NCBI GenBank assembly: GCA_035236585.1
Contig: CP141134.1
Coordinates: 18,964,414-19,028,413 of the forward strand
Reading direction: 5' to 3'
Source of the DNA: Warburgia ugandensis
Lineage: Eukaryota > Streptophyta > Magnoliopsida > Canellales > Canellaceae
DNA length: 64,000 nt
The translations under genes were made by a program, and so were the position numbers. Below are positions 24,118 to 39,539 of this stretch, one piece after another. Each line of letters opens with the position of its first letter. Positions within the stretch are counted from its first letter, which is position 1. Below the pieces are notes generated by a model. The model saw nothing but the letters and a program-made list of their open reading frames with translations, was not told the origin of the DNA and made no database searches.

Positions 24118-27100
24118 TTTCGTCCTCGAAATCTAGCTACATACCTCTATGTAAATAACTCTGGATGGATCCTTTGCATCTCCTCTTTTGTTTCCTAGGT
24201 AGCCTCCTATAATAAATGATACTGTCAAAGGACTTTGAGTAATGTAATGATCTTATTCCTTAGCTCCTTGACTTTCGTATCCAGTATGCACACCAGTCTC
24301 TCCTCAAACATCATATCAGGCTGTAGCTCTCTTGGAATCTGCTCCAACACGTGTGAGGGATCTGGCACATATTTTCTCAGCATGGAAACATGGAAGACGT
24401 CATGTACATTTGCTAATAGTGGTGGTAAGGCTAGCTGGTATGCCACTGACCCAACTCTGTGTAAGATCTCAAAAGATCCAATATACCTGGGGCTAAGCTT
24501 CCTTTTATTTCCAAACCTCAACACTCCTTTCATAGGAGAAACTTTCAAGAATACATGCTCACCTTCAAAAAACTCTAAGTCTTTTTGCCTCTTACTTGCA
24601 TAACTTTTCTGTCGACTGTGAGCCGGACTTTCTCTGCACACTCTTCCACTAACTCAGACCTCACCACGTGTCTTTCTCCTACATCACTCCAACATAATGG
24701 TGACCAACAAGGTCTGCCATAAAGTGCCTCATATGGAGCCATGCCAATACTTGCATGATGACTATTATTATAGGCGAATTCCTCCAATGGTAAATGATCT
24801 TCCTAGCTGCCCTTCCAATCCATAACACAAGCTTGCAGCATATCCTCAATAGTCTAGATGGTCCTCTCGCTCTGTCCGTCTGTCTAAGGATGGAATGCTG
24901 TGCTAAATTTCAGTCTCGATCCTAACGCCTCTTGCACGCTCTTCTAGTATTTTGAGGTAAACCGAGTATCTCGATCTGATATAATTGTCAAGGGAACTCC
25001 ATGTAGACTTACGATCTCCTTAACATATAATTTCGCTAAACTATCCATGGTCTGATTCTTTCTGATAGGAAGGAAATGAGCGGACTTGGTCAACCTGTCC
25101 ACAACAACCCATATCATGTCGTGGCCGCTAATAGTCCTCGGAAGACCCAGAATAAAGTCCATGATAATATGATCCCACTTCCACTCAGGAAGGTCCAAAG
25201 TCTGTAGTAGTCCTGATGGACGCTAATGCTCAGCCTTGACCTGCTGACACGTCAAACACCGTGCCATGCACTCTCCCACATCCTTCTTCATACCATTACA
25301 CTAGAAATACCTCTCAAGATCCTGATACATCTTCGTACCTCCAAGATGAATCGTACACGGGGACTGGTGTGCTTCTTGAAGTAACTCATGCCTCAATTCC
25401 TCATCTATCAGTACTACCAACCTTCCCTTAAATCTGACTCATCCATCTGGTCCCCTCAAAAAATCTGCCTTATATGTCAGATCCTGTATCTCTTTATCTT
25501 TGTCCTGTGCCTCTAAAATCATGTCGAAGAACTTACATCGAGCCAACAAATTGGCAATCATTACTTCAGACTTCCTACTCAGGGCATCTGCAATGACGTT
25601 AACCTTCTCGGGATGGTACTGTATGGTGAACTCGAAGTCCTTGAGATACTCCATCCATCTACGTTGCCTCATGTTCAAATCACTTTGAGTAAAGAAATAC
25701 TTGAGGCTCTTATGATTAGTGAATACCTCAAATCTCTCACCATAAAGATAATGTCTCTAAGACTTCAACGCAAATACCACCATTGCTAACTCCAAATCAT
25801 GTGTAGGGTAATTTACCTCATGTGTCTTCAACTGTCTTGACACATAGGCAATTACCTTCCCATGTTGCATCAACACTGCTCCTAATCCCTTGCCAGAGGC
25901 ATCGCAATAAACTACATAACCGCTTGCACCTGATGGTAAAGTCAATACCGGAGCGGTAGTAAGTCTCCTCTTGAGCTCTTGAAAGCTCTCCTCACAAGCC
26001 TCGATCCATACAAATTGAGTGTCTTTCCTAGTCAGGGTGGTCAATGGTAACGCAATCTTAGAGAATCCCTCTATGAAATGACGGTAATATCCTGTCAAAC
26101 CGAGAAAAATGTGTATCTTAGTCACTCTCTTTGGCCTTTCCCAATGTAGTACTGCCTCCACTTTCGCTAGATCCACAGCCACTCCATCTTTAAATACGAT
26201 GTGGCCTAAGAACAGCACCTGGTCTAACCAAAAATCACACTTACTAAACTTGGCATACAACTAATGCCTATGAGGTGTGTCCAATATCGTGTGAAGATGC
26301 TCTCTATGTGTCTCATGACTAGGCGAATAAATCAAGATGTCATCAACGAATACTATCACGAACTTATCTAAATAAGCTTGGAAAACACGGTTCATTAGAT
26401 CCATGAACACTACAGGTACGTTCATCAATCCAAATGACATCACTAAGAACTCATAATGACCATAGCAACTCCTAAAAGCAGTCTTCAAGATATCTTCTTC
26501 TCTTACCCTCAGCTGATGATATCCTGAACTCAAGTCTATCTTGGAGAACACTCATGCCGATTGGAGCTGATCAAACAAATCATCTATGCGTGGCAAGGGG
26601 TATGGGTTCTTTATAGTAACACTATTTAACAACCGATAATCAATGCATAGCCTCAATTATCCATCCTTTTTCTTTGCAAAAAGGACTGGTGCTCCCCATG
26701 GTGATCCACTCGGCCTAATGAAACCCTTATCCAATAACTCTTGCAACTACACTTTAAGTTCTCTCAACTCTACTGGAGCCATTCTGTATGGTGCCTTAGA
26801 GATAGGCGATGTACCCGACACCAAGTCAATGGTAAAGTCAACTCCCTGCTTGGCGGTAACCCTAGTAACTCCTCAAGAAAGACATCACCAAATTCATGGA
26901 CAACATCAATCTTGTCAAGCCATGGTTGCTCCTTATCCTCAACCGTCACATACGCGAGGAACGCACTACACCCTTATGCATAAAATTGTGCCACCTTCAT
27001 AGCAAAAATGATGCATGTACTTGACTAATCTTTCCTACCCTGGAACACTATTTCTGGTTGCCCAGGTATAAGAAAAGTAACTCACTTCTTTTGGCAGTCT

Positions 27101-27470
27101 ACCAAAGCCCAATAGTTGGCTAACCAATCCATTCTAAGAATAATATCGTAGTCTACCATGTCTAGTAAGATGAAGTCAGTGTCCATAATCATGCCTAATA
27201 TCTCTATAGGTATCTCTCAAAGATATTCAGTAGTCTCTACTGTTTCTCCCACAGGTGTCATAATATCTAATCCAAATGATAATTTGTACACACATACATC
27301 AAGGCAAGACGCAAAAATGCATGATATAAATGAATGTGTAGACCCTGTGTCAAAAAGGGCCCTAGCATGCCGATCTGAGACTAGAAGAGTACCTTCAATG
27401 ACCTGGTGTGATGCCTGCGCCTATCCTGATGTGATGGCAAACACTTGTCCCTAGCTACGTGACGCGGTAG
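24118..27470 (-). pseudogene. Gypsy pol remnant: protease, RT, RNase H, integrase, chromodomain (copy 2)
   Basis: Protease: ALFDTGSTHSFIS, with DTG at about 27343-27351. RT: at 26261-26551 with [24 protein letters not shown] and FVDDILIYS (26339-26347, intact aspartates). Connection domain and RNase H: at 25757-26260 with [27 protein letters not shown] and THDLELA. The RNase H end is at 25439-25678 ([22 protein letters not shown]). Integrase zinc region: about 25230-25400. Core: 24944-25198 ([17 protein letters not shown]) and 24575-24787 ([19 protein letters not shown]). The C-terminal part at 24225-24641 leads to a chromodomain-like end with stops. Frames are interrupted about every 250-500 bases. 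Confidence 0.9.
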
Positions 27471-28613
27471 TTGTCTCTGTGCCCACCTTGATCTACCTCT
27501 CTCTCAGCCCCTTAGGACAGTCCTTAATGAAGTGGCCTATGTCTCCACAGTTGAAACACCTGTATGGCTGTCTCTGGAAAGGTGCATGGTGCTGTCGCTA
27601 TGGTTGGGGCTGCCTCTGATGCAGTGGCCTGTAGGATTTATTGCACCCTCGCCCAGGGTGCCAACCCTTGCACCTATCACATCTCTTCCTCTCTGTATCT
27701 CTCTTAAACTTGGCCTGTGGTTGGTGACCTGATGCAACATGTGTCTACATAGCACCAAATGGTCTCTTGCCCTTAGTGGGCTAGAACGCACCCCCTCTAA
27801 TGCTGAGAGAGTTCTTCTCATGCATGGAAGCCATGTCAATTGCATCTCGCACAAAGGTGGGTCGTGAGGTAATCACCTGATCTCTCAGCTAAGGTGTCAA
27901 CCCATCAACAAATCTGTCTGTTACCTCCTCGTCTGAGGCAAGCGCGTGAGGTGCAAATCTCCTCAGTCGTGTAAATCAGTTCAGATACTACTGAACCATC
28001 ATGTCTCTCTGCTCCAAGGTGGCAAACTCTTTCTTCAATGACTGTAATGCATGGGGTGGGAAGTACTGAGTGTCAAAAGCCTGTTTAAAGGCTGCCCATG
28101 TCATCGTCTTGGTAGGATCTGGTCTGGTAAGTGTAAAGGTCTGCCACCAAAAGCCTACCTCACCCTTCAGTAGGTAGGCGGCTACTCTAACTTGATCCTC
28201 TAGTGCAACCTTCATAGTGTCAAATGTCCTTTCAACCTCAAATAGCCATCACTCGGCCTCCTCAGTGTCACCATTGCCATAAAAGGGTTTCACCATCTTT
28301 TGAAATATCTCTAATAGCTTATATATCTTCTTAGAGTCACTAGTAGCATCGCCCTCAGTGGTCTTAGGTGTTATGGTTCCTGTACTGGTTAGGAGGAATG
28401 AACTGACGAGACCATAGGTGCCACTTGAGGCGGTGGAATAGGGTTAGGGTTCGCCGCGTGAACAGCAGTCTTAATCTGCTGCTGTATAAGTGGTACTAGC
28501 CCTAACATTACTCGATTCAATAACTCGGCATCTCGATCCCCTTGATTAGAGGACTCGGCAGGTGGGGCAACTAGTGTAGCAGGGGTAGACCTTATCCTTC
28601 TTCAAGGATCCAT
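27471..28613 (-). pseudogene. Gypsy gag remnant with zinc knuckle (copy 2)
   Basis: The start ATG is at 28611-28613, followed by two codons and then an in-frame TGA that is probably a decayed CGA codon. The capsid part is readable at 27988-28215 (GEVGFWWQTF, WAAFKQAFDTQYFP, EFATLEQ). A CCHC knuckle, CFNCGDIGHFIKDC, lies at 27513-27563. A second Cys-rich segment, RCDRCKGWHPGRGCN, occurs near 27640-27690. Confidence 0.85.
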
Positions 28614-28738
28614 CTGTCAAAAGTTTAAATATCACTAAGTATAAGTTCCTCTCTCCTAGTTTCTCTCTCTACTACAATTTATGGACTGTTACTCACATAT
28701 AAATGGACATTTGCAAAGATTATGATGGACTAGACTGG

Positions 28739-28750
28739 GCTTTGATACCA
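28739..28750 (-). promoter_or_regulatory. Primer-binding site (initiator Met tRNA) of Del-like copy 2
   Basis: The minus strand reads TGGTATCAAAGC three bases after the LTR end. It differs at one base from TGGTATCAGAGC, the usual sequence complementary to the 3' end of initiator methionine tRNA. Confidence 0.8.
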
Positions 28751-28753
28751 ACT

Positions 28754-28969
28754 TGTAACACCCCAGGATTTTCTGACATTTTTTTTTTATAATAGCATTT
28801 GGGATCCCATGAGAAATTTATTTATTTTATAAATTTGTTTACTAAAACATTTCTTGAAAACCTCCGGGTGTTATTTTATTTTTCCAAAATATCAAAATTT
28901 AATTCACAACATAAGTATAATTTCATGATAATAGAATCGAAATAATAAACATGTCAATCCACGTCAAAA
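28754..28969 (-). repeat. Truncated 5' LTR of Del-like copy 2 (216 bases)
   Basis: It matches 21207-21428, beginning TGTAACACCCC. After GTCAAAAT the match to the other LTR stops and Athila-like LTR sequence begins, so about 2.7 kb of this LTR is missing. Confidence 0.85.
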
Positions 28970-30912
28970 TTATCATGAGATCAATAAATAAATAACCATT
29001 TAAAGGGAAATCACTCAATCACCATGTGCATGACCATAAAGTTGTGCACATGGTTCATAAGTGAGAAGGTGGCTGTAATGCATGAACTACAAGCTTACTA
29101 ACATAAAATCTAACCAAAGCACCAACTAAACTAACCAAAACTTAAGTGGTTTCCTAAGGAATTAAGCAAACAAAATGTATGGGCTGGAAATTATGCATGA
29201 ATCATGAAGTGAAAAATTCGAGAAATATGATATATATGAAACTCAAATCAAGCAATGCATGGAAAGCAACTTAATAAGCACTAAACTCATATATCATGCA
29301 TGTGAATCCAAGAGAGAAAATAAAAGAGAAATGTATCATGAAAGAGCATGAATATGGAAGAAAATCACAAGCAAAATAGACCTAAATCTAAGCTAGAAAC
29401 AAGGTGAAGGAGAAACAAGAAGGATCAAAGCTACTATTCTCTTGGTCGTCACTATAAGAAAAAAGATAAGTTAGATCTTGAAGATCTAATCAAGAAAAAG
29501 AAGAGAGACAAAAGCAAAGATCAAGGAAAGACTATCTAAGTTCTATGTGTATGGAAGTAAAGAAAAGATCAAATAAGTAAGCAACGAGGCAAGGTAATGA
29601 AAGTAAGGAACAAAGTACCAACCTAGAATTGAAGTGCTAGAAGAAAGGAGAATGCTTGAATGAAGAATGATTGAAACACCAAAGAGAGGCAGCCATTGAA
29701 AGGAGACATGGAACTCCAATGCTGTGTGAGACATGGAACTCCTATGGTCTATTTATAGATGCTTTGTACTTCTAAAAGAGATATAAGGGAGAAGGAAAGA
29801 AAGGGTAGAAGCTAGGAAAGTTAAGATATGAGTGTGGAAAGTGAGGTGGTTTAATGGAAATAGGAAAGGAGCTAGAAGTCTAGAGCAACCAAAAAGGAAA
29901 CCATGTGGAAGCAAGGTAGGAGGCGCCTATTCTTTAGGAAAGTGGCATCTCCACCTTGCTCCCATTCATGGAAATCCTAAGGAGAGTGAGGTGGAAGGTA
30001 AGAAAGAAAAAGGAAGTAAGGTAGCAAAGAGGAAAGAAGAGGAAATATGGAGGAAAAAATAGGAAAGATGAAAGGATAAAAAGTGGAGGTGGAGTAGTAA
30101 ATGAACGGGTAGAATTAGAAGGAGAGGCCCTATTTTTAGGAAAGTGGCATGGAACTCCTTCCCTTCTAATTAGGTAATATGGTGAGTAGGAAAGAAAGAT
30201 AAAAGAAGGGAAAAGAAGAAAAGGTTTCTCTCTTGATTGGTCCACCTACGCATGCATATCTTAGTATGTTGATTATTACCCAAATTCCTTTCTAATTATC
30301 ACTTGAATTTTCCTATTTAGCATAGGATATTTGCTTCTAAATCTTCCTCCAATAGTAGGACTCCATATGGCATGGCTCTCATGCAGCTTGGTGGCTCACT
30401 TTAATTTCTCATTGCTTAATGGCTAAGTCCTTTGTCTTTAATGCTTGAATGGTTTAGCTTACTTAGGTTTACTTGTTAGACTAGGAAACCTCATTCATGG
30501 CTCCAATTCTCATGCAAAGGTGGTGGAATTGCATGGATTTTTACATGGGCCTATCTTAATCACCTTTGATTCTTCCAATTGCTTCCTTGAACTTCATTTT
30601 CTTGCCTTAAGACCATCTTGAACCTCGATTTAGCTTTGAAATATTGAAATTTAGGTTTTTGGCCTTCTTTTGATCTTGATCTTCAAATCTTATCTTGATC
30701 TTAGCTATTGGATTATCTTCTCAACACCTATACTTACTCTGAATTAGCTTCTAGACCTAAAAAATATCAAACTTTTGAATTATTAGGTAAAAAACGCGTG
30801 TGTTGTAAAATTTTGAAAAAAAAAAAAAAAAAAAAAACTACAAATAACACTATAATTTATAACAAATGGACTACTAATTGGGTACTTTTTATACAAAATT
30901 GAACACTTATCA
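28970..30912 (-). repeat. Athila-like 3' LTR (copy B), truncated at its end
   Basis: On the minus strand it begins TGATAAGTGTTCAATTTTG right after a G-rich polypurine tract (GGTTGGGGGGTT, 30913-30924). The segment 28973-29440 matches the LTR of copy A. A minus-strand TATA box (CTATAAATAG) is near 29749-29758. The terminal part (equivalent to 17405-17870) is missing where it meets the Del LTR. A poly(A) run and a purine-rich tract at 29760-30240 give spurious frames. Confidence 0.72.
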
Positions 30913-32768
<1,856 letters not shown>

Positions 32769-35700
32769 TCATGGGACATGCGAAGGTGGGTCTTGGTATA
32801 CAGGTTCCTCTAACAATATCTCCTCTATTTCGAGGTTAACCAACTCTAGATAGAGTTTCAACCTTTGCCCATTGACTTTGGAAATCTCACTATCCTTTTC
32901 TACTTCGATGGCCCTATGAGGGTAAATAGTATATACTATGTAGGCTCTAGTCCCTCGAGATTGAAGTTTTCCAAGGAATAGATGCAATCTAGAATTATAC
33001 AAAAGGACCTTATGTCCTGGGATAGAGGACATTTGTAGTATGTGTCTATCATGATTACTTTTCATGCGGCCTTTGTATAGCTTAGCTAACTCATTTGCAT
33101 CTTTTCTAAGATCATCCAACTCATTGAGTTGGAGCTTGCTCTGGGTCATAGCAATGTCTAGGTCAAAATTGAGATTTTTAATAGCTCAATATGCTTTATG
33201 CTCAAGTTCTACTAGGAAATGACAAGCCTTTCCATAGATGCTTTATGCTCAAGTTCTACTAGGAAATGGCAAGCCTTTCCATAGACCAGGCAGTAGGGTG
33301 ACGTGCCTATAGGAGTCTTATATGCACCATGGTATGACCATAAAGCATCACTAACCCTCAATGACCAGTCTTTCCTATTTGGATTGACTAACTTTTCTAA
33401 AATTCGCTATATCTCACTATTTGATGCTTCTACCTATCTACTCGTCTGAGGATGATAAGGGGTAGCTATCTTATGGGAAACACCATATTTTTCATTAAAT
33501 TCTCAAACACTTTATGACAAAAGTGTTTTTTCCCATAATTAATTATGGACCTAGAAGTACCAAAGCATGCAAATATATTTTGTTTTAAAAACTTGACCAT
33601 CATCTTGTGGTCCTTGGTCTTGCAAGATAAAACATCCACCTATTTGGACACGTAATCCATTCCCACAATGATGCACAAGTAACCAAAAGAGTTAGGAAGG
33701 GGTCCCATAAAATCAATGCCCCAAACATATTTCTTTTTCCTATGCTCCCTAACTATTGACATCTAGCACATGCTATGCAGTAAGCACGTGAATCCCTGAA
33801 AATGTTGGGCCAATAAAAACCACACTACAAAATCTTTGATATTGTCTTTCTGAAACTGAAATGGCCCCTACATGGTCATGACAAATGGAAATGATTCTAT
33901 ATGTTCATTATCAAGTATGCATCTCCTAATGACTTGATTAGGACAGTACTTAAACAAGTACATATCATCCCACGTGAAATGCTTGACCTCGGCAATGAAT
34001 CTTTTTATATCTTGTTTTGATCAATGATTAGGCATTTGATGTGTGAAAAGATAATTGATTGTATCTATATACCAAGGCAACTGGAAAATGTGCAACAATT
34101 GTTGCAACACTAGTAGACTCACAACTAATTTGGATAAGTGGACTGCTGCAACGTTTTCAAAGCCTTACTATCCCAAATTTCCAGATCAAACTCTTATAAT
34201 AATAGTATCCATTGGATTAGCTATGGTTTAGCATCCTTCTATGAAAGAAGGTATTTTAATGCTACATGGTTGGAATATATAATGACCTTAGATCTTACTA
34301 AGTAAGACTTAAACTTATCCAAGACATATACAACTGCCATTAACTCTTTTTCTATTATGGAATAATTGAGTTGGGCATCATTAAGGGCCTTACTAGCATA
34401 ATATATCACGTGGGGAAGTTTGTTAATATGTTGCCCCAACACAATCTGATAACATAATCTGAAGCATCATGCATTATTTCCAATGATGTACTCCAATTTG
34501 AAAGTCAAAGTATAGGCGCAAAAGTGAGTTTAGCCTTTAGGCACTCAAATGCTTTTAGACAATTTTTTATCAAAGTCAAAAGTTGCCTCCTTTGTAAGTA
34601 AATTACATAGGAACTTAGCAATTTTACTAAAGTCCTTGATGTATCTTCTATAGAAACCAGCATGGCCTAAAAGTGAGTGAATTTCCTTCACTATCCTTGG
34701 AGGAGGAAGGTTAGAGATTGAATCCATGTTGGCCTTTTCTCTCTCTATACCATTATGTGATATGATGTGGCCTAAAACAATTTGTTGTGTACATGAAATG
34801 ACATTTCTCCTAGTTTAACACTAAGATTTTTCCTAACACTTAGCAAGGGTAAGTTTTAAATGGTTCAGGCATTCATCAAATAAAGAACCAAATACTGAAA
34901 AATCATCCATAAACACTTCTAAAAACCTCTCTACCATATCAGAAAATATGGTCAGCATACACCTTTGAAAAGTAGTTGGAGCATTACAAAGTCCAAATGA
35001 CATATGACGGTAGGCGAAGGTCCCAAAAGGGCAAGTGAAGGTAGTCTTCTCTTGGTCCTCACGTGCTATAGGAATTTGGTTATAACTAGTGTATCCATCA
35101 AGAAAGTAGTAGTAATAAATATGATTGACTAACATTTACAGCATTTAGTCTATAAATTGAAGTGGAAAGTGGTCTTTCCTCGTGACTGAGTTTAGTTTTT
35201 AGTAATCTATACAAACTCTCCACTTGGTGGGCATGCAAGTGGGGACTAACTCGTTATCCTCATTTTGGATTACCGTGATTGCAGACTTCTTGGGGACAAC
35301 CTAAACTGGGTGGACCCAAGTGTTGCCAGATATAGGATAGATGACACCAACATCTAAGGGTTTAAGGACTTCGTCTATCCATACCTCTTTCATATTAGGG
35401 TTTAGTCTCCTTTGTGTTTCCCTAGATCATTTAACATTTTCCTCTAGGTGAATTCTATACATACACACAATAAGGTTAGTCCCTTTAGTATCCATGATTG
35501 TCCAACCTAAGGATGTCTTATGTTCCCTGAGAACATCAAGAAGCTTTCCTTCATATTCTTTATCTAAATCTGAAGCTATGATTGTAGGCAAGGATTCATC
35601 TAGTCCTAAGTAAGAATATTTTAAATTTTTAGGGAGTGGCTTAAGAACTAAGGTGAGTGGTTTTTTCTTCTAAAGGCACAAAGATAGAATTAAAAGGAGG

Positions 35701-36300
35701 AAGAGGTTCCACTAGAGGTCCCCATCAGAAGTATCCATTATAGGAGAAGTATTTAAAAAATTATTTAGCACTTCAATGGATTTTTCTATATCAAAGTCAT
35801 AGTTAAAGTGTGTTAGACATGCCTCAAGTGGGTCTAAGATAAATGATGGTGTATTAGCATCTTGAATTAGACCTTCAATTAAATTTACCAAATAGGAATC
35901 AACTAGGCCTAGATGGTGATGATCGGCATTAAAAACATTGATCTTGGCATTCATATTGCTAAAGGATAATTTCATCACACCATTTCTACAATTGATGACA
36001 GAATTGGATGTTGTCAAAATGGACATCTATGAATGATGGGGATTTGACTACTGGGTTTTGAAACAGGCTAGGTATCTAGGACAATAAAATATATAAGAAA
36101 GTAAAACTTGTCTACCTATATTAGAACATCCTCAACCACACCACATGGTAACATTAATGATCTATCTAATAACTATAAGGTGGTATTGGTTGGCTTAAGG
36201 TCACCAAGCTCTAGTTACTCATAGATAGAGAATGGCAACAAGTTAACACTAGCCCCTAAATCAAGTAGGACAACCTGGATTTCTAAACGTTGGAGGGGTC
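32769..36300 (-). pseudogene. Athila-like pol remnant: protease, RT, RNase H, integrase (copy B)
   Basis: Protease: DLGASVNLLP at about 36243-36270, with its C-terminal part at 35712-36026. RT: at 34833-35135 with PFGTFAYRHMSFGLCNAP and the catalytic FMDDFSVFG near 34895-34920; this box is characteristic of Athila-type elements. Connection region: at 34545-34727 (LLGHAGFYRRYI). RNase H: at 34239-34442 (IYYASKALNDAQ, IEKELMAVVY, YSNHVALKYLL). Integrase C-terminal part: at 32769-33149 (LQLNELDDLRKDA, KVNGQRLK). The integrase core at 33150-33980 is fragmented by stops. No chromodomain follows, which fits the Athila/Tat lineage. Confidence 0.88.
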
Positions 36301-37907
36301 TGGTGATAGATTAAAGATCTCACCTATTCAGCGAGGAAGGCTTTCTTTTACACATTAAGCTTATGCTTTTATGTGCATAGTTCTTTAAGAAATTTAGCAT
36401 AAGTAGGAATTTCTATAATAGCATTGAGTAATGGAATATTTATTTGCACATGTTTAAAGGCATCCATTATATCATTGAAATTTGTTCCTTTATTTTTCCT
36501 TATTTAACAACTGAGGTAACAGGGCTTTAAGTACACAAGGTGCCTCCACTAAAGGTTAAGATGGGGTGGGAAACTTATGTCTTTTCTTTTTTTATTGTGT
36601 TTTAGCTGGTTCATTCTCCACTAAGTTTTTCTTAGTATACCCCACTTTATTTTCAACCTGATGACCACTCCTAAGGGTAGTAATAGACTTTGCTTGCTCA
36701 TGGGGTCTTAGGGTATGTGAAATGGACCCTATTTCAAATTGTCTCTTAGGGTTTGAAATTGGCTAAGAAGGAAACTGTCCCTTTCCTTTCTCATTCAAAG
36801 CATCCGACAACTGGCTCATTTGCATTTATAATTTGCAAATAGCTTGAGAATTTATAGTTGATCTCTGTCTGCTCTTATTCTAGATATTGTGCAGGGCCTT
36901 ATTAGTCTCCTCATGTTTCTTAAGGAGCAACTCTATATTGTCCTCAACTGATGGTTTCTTTGGTTGTTAAGGAAGTTGAAAACTAGGTGGTTGCAAAGGA
37001 ACCGAAGCTTTAAGAAAGTTTTGTGCTAAGGGTTCAAAGACAGACCTCCTTGGAAATTATTCTTTGACCATGATAAGTTAGGATGCCAAGCCCAGCATGG
37101 ATTATTGTCAGGATTGTGATATGGATTCGAAGCATTTGCTTGTTCCAAAAGATGTTCAATGTACACACTATTAGATGGACAAGTTAGAGCTAAATCTGCC
37201 AAGCTAGAATAAATAGCACAAACTTCTTGTGGAGGTTTAGTGGATGTATTAACAGCCATTATAGCATTTAGTTTGGCAATCATTTTTTAAAACATATTTT
37301 CCACCTTGTTTATTCTTCCATCCAAGGAGTTAAGCTTATATTACATATATGAGGTTACTCTTATTTCATACAACCCTCCTTTCTTTTGAGGTTGGGCATT
37401 TCTCTCTCCTATAGAAATAGTCCCATTGCTCGGAATTGTCAACCAAAGTTTGAAAAAATTCCTAAGCCTCTATTTTATTGTTCAACATGAGAGCCCCTCC
37501 ACTAGCTGCATCTACCATTTATCTATTTTGATGTGTAAGTGCCTCATAGAAGTGTTAAACTTGTTGTAAATTTTTCAAATCCATGGTGGGAACAATTTTT
37601 TAGCAATTCATTTCATCTTCCCAGTATTCATAATATTGCTCATCATACTTTTGCTAAAAATTAATGATCTCCCTACGAAGGAAATTAGTCTTATGGATGA
37701 GGAAGAACTTGTTTAGAAACTTTTTAGACAACTGGTCCCATGTGGCAATGGAACCGACCTCTAAAGAATTCAGCCATGATTTGTCCTTATCTTTCAATGA
37801 GAAAGGGAACAACCTAAGTTTAATAGAATCATCTGAGATATTTTGAAATTTGAATGTAGGTGCAAATATCAAGGAATTCCTTGATATGTTAGTATGGATC
37901 CTCTTGG

Positions 37908-38001
<94 letters not shown>

Positions 38002-38505
38002 ATAATTTGTTGGGAGGTAACTAAATGACTCTAGGTTTGTTCAAAGTGGTCCACATTGGTGGGTGGTAAGGTGATGCATGATTGAGTATTTAATTGAAGT
38101 GGAGCATAGAAATCTTGAATGGCCTTAAGCTCCACTACAACTAGTGCGTCTGCCATGGTGTTAGGAATTTGAGTATTTACCCCTTGCTTATGGGTACATT
38201 AAATCTTAGGTTCTAATGATAGTAAGTATTTTGAGATTGACAACCTTGCATGCACTAAGATGAAAACCCTAACTAAATGATGCAACCTAACCCTAAATGT
38301 GACTCCTAACTCTATATGATGCACAATCAATCAATCATTAATGCTAGCAAGTTTTTTTTTTTATAATCATTTTTAATCTAAAAGGTAGTAGCTTCTAGAC
38401 CTAGATCTAGACAGCTCCTCTTTTTATTCAGGCTCGACTACTGCTTACCAGTTAGTTTCTGGTATGAAGTGGTTAATACAATTCTCAAGGAAGGAGGCAT
38501 TTAGA
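36301..38505 (-). pseudogene. Athila-like gag remnant (copy B)
   Basis: Gag is readable at 37654-37872 (LRLFPFSLKDKDKSWLNSL, ATWDQLSKKFLNKFF, HKTNFLRREIINF) and 37026-37283 (IAKLNAIMAVNTS, YIEHLLEQANA). It is the paralogue of 18556-20958 along its whole length and shares the (CT)n insertion. Homology with copy A ends at about 38505, after GGAAGGAGGCATTTAGA. Confidence 0.87.
37911..37999. repeat. (CT)n microsatellite inside gag copy B
   Basis: About 44 CT units preceded by a duplicated GGATCCTCT and followed by CCATAATTTGTTGGGAG, at the position equivalent to the tract in copy A. Confidence 0.98.
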
Positions 38506-39539
38506 ATATTTGGAATGAAAATTGAAAATCAAACACCTAGATCTTCTTTTCCATGATGTCTTCTATCCAATGAATCAAATTTCAGGGATTTTTGTTAAGT
38601 AACGAAGCAGAAATTGACATTCAAAGTACCCTATTCACCAGCCTACGCATGCACTGCCCATCTTCTTCAACCTCCATTTGTTTTCAAATTTTCAAGCTTT
38701 TCTTTTACTCCATCTTCGATTTAGTATTAATAGATGATGGGAAGTTGGTTTGAATTCAATTTTTAGTAATTTCCTCCTCCATTCTCTTTCCTTTTCTCCA
38801 AAGAATTCTAAATCAACTGAATTTCCTAATTTTAACTTAGTTTCATATTAGGAAACTATTTCTTTTCATCTTTTTCACCTTTCATCATTAAACATAAAAT
38901 TCCTTAACATTCTTTATTCTCTTGTGCTCATGCTTTGGATTTAATGCTTGAGGATTGAATTGCAGTCCTTGATTGTGATCTAGATAATCTAGATTAATCT
39001 CAACAGTTCATTTTAATGTAAACTTTATCGAAGATCTGAGATGTTGATCGGCTTGATCTAATTGCACGGATCTTGATCTACCACCTACAAAACAAAGAAA
39101 GCAACTTAATTAGTACTTTACACCATTCGATTTTACACATACTTACCTCACATCATCGTCTAAATTTGAAAATTTACTAAATTAAGGTTAGATTATAAAC
39201 ATTTCAAATGACATATTTTTCACATAAATTTCTAAATAATATCTTAAAAATATATCAAAAGTCATGCTAAATGAGGATAATTTATACAATAGTGGACTCT
39301 TAACAACATATCATGACCCATTTAAGAAATAGATAATTTTTCCCCAATTTTTTTGATATATGACAATTTGCCCACAAATTGTTTCCCACCTCGTGCACTC
39401 AAGTACTCTGAGGAGCACCCCACATGACATCAAGATGATCATACTATTCAATATGGTGGGTCTACATTAGAGTTAACATGTTTCTTACTAAAAGTCTTTG
39501 CCATCTAACAGTAGGAGTCTTGCATATTGAATGTGGACT
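38506..39539. other. Unassigned AT-rich region upstream of Athila copy B
   Basis: The leader, primer-binding site and 5' LTR of copy B would be expected here. I could not identify any of them, nor any coding domain. Confidence 0.35.

Larger units (their letters stand above)
21207..28969 (-). mobile_element. Del/Tekay-like Ty3/gypsy chromovirus (copy 2), nearly complete
   Basis: Read on the minus strand: a truncated 5' LTR (28754-28969), primer-binding site (28739-28750), gag with zinc knuckle, protease, RT, RNase H, integrase, a decayed chromodomain, polypurine tract (24101-24117) and a full 3' LTR (21207-24100). Domain order and chromodomain identify a chromovirus of Del/Tekay type. In-frame stops occur throughout, but the catalytic boxes of protease, RT and RNase H are preserved, so it is younger than copy 1. 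No target-site duplication can be assessed because the right side is broken. Confidence 0.92.
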
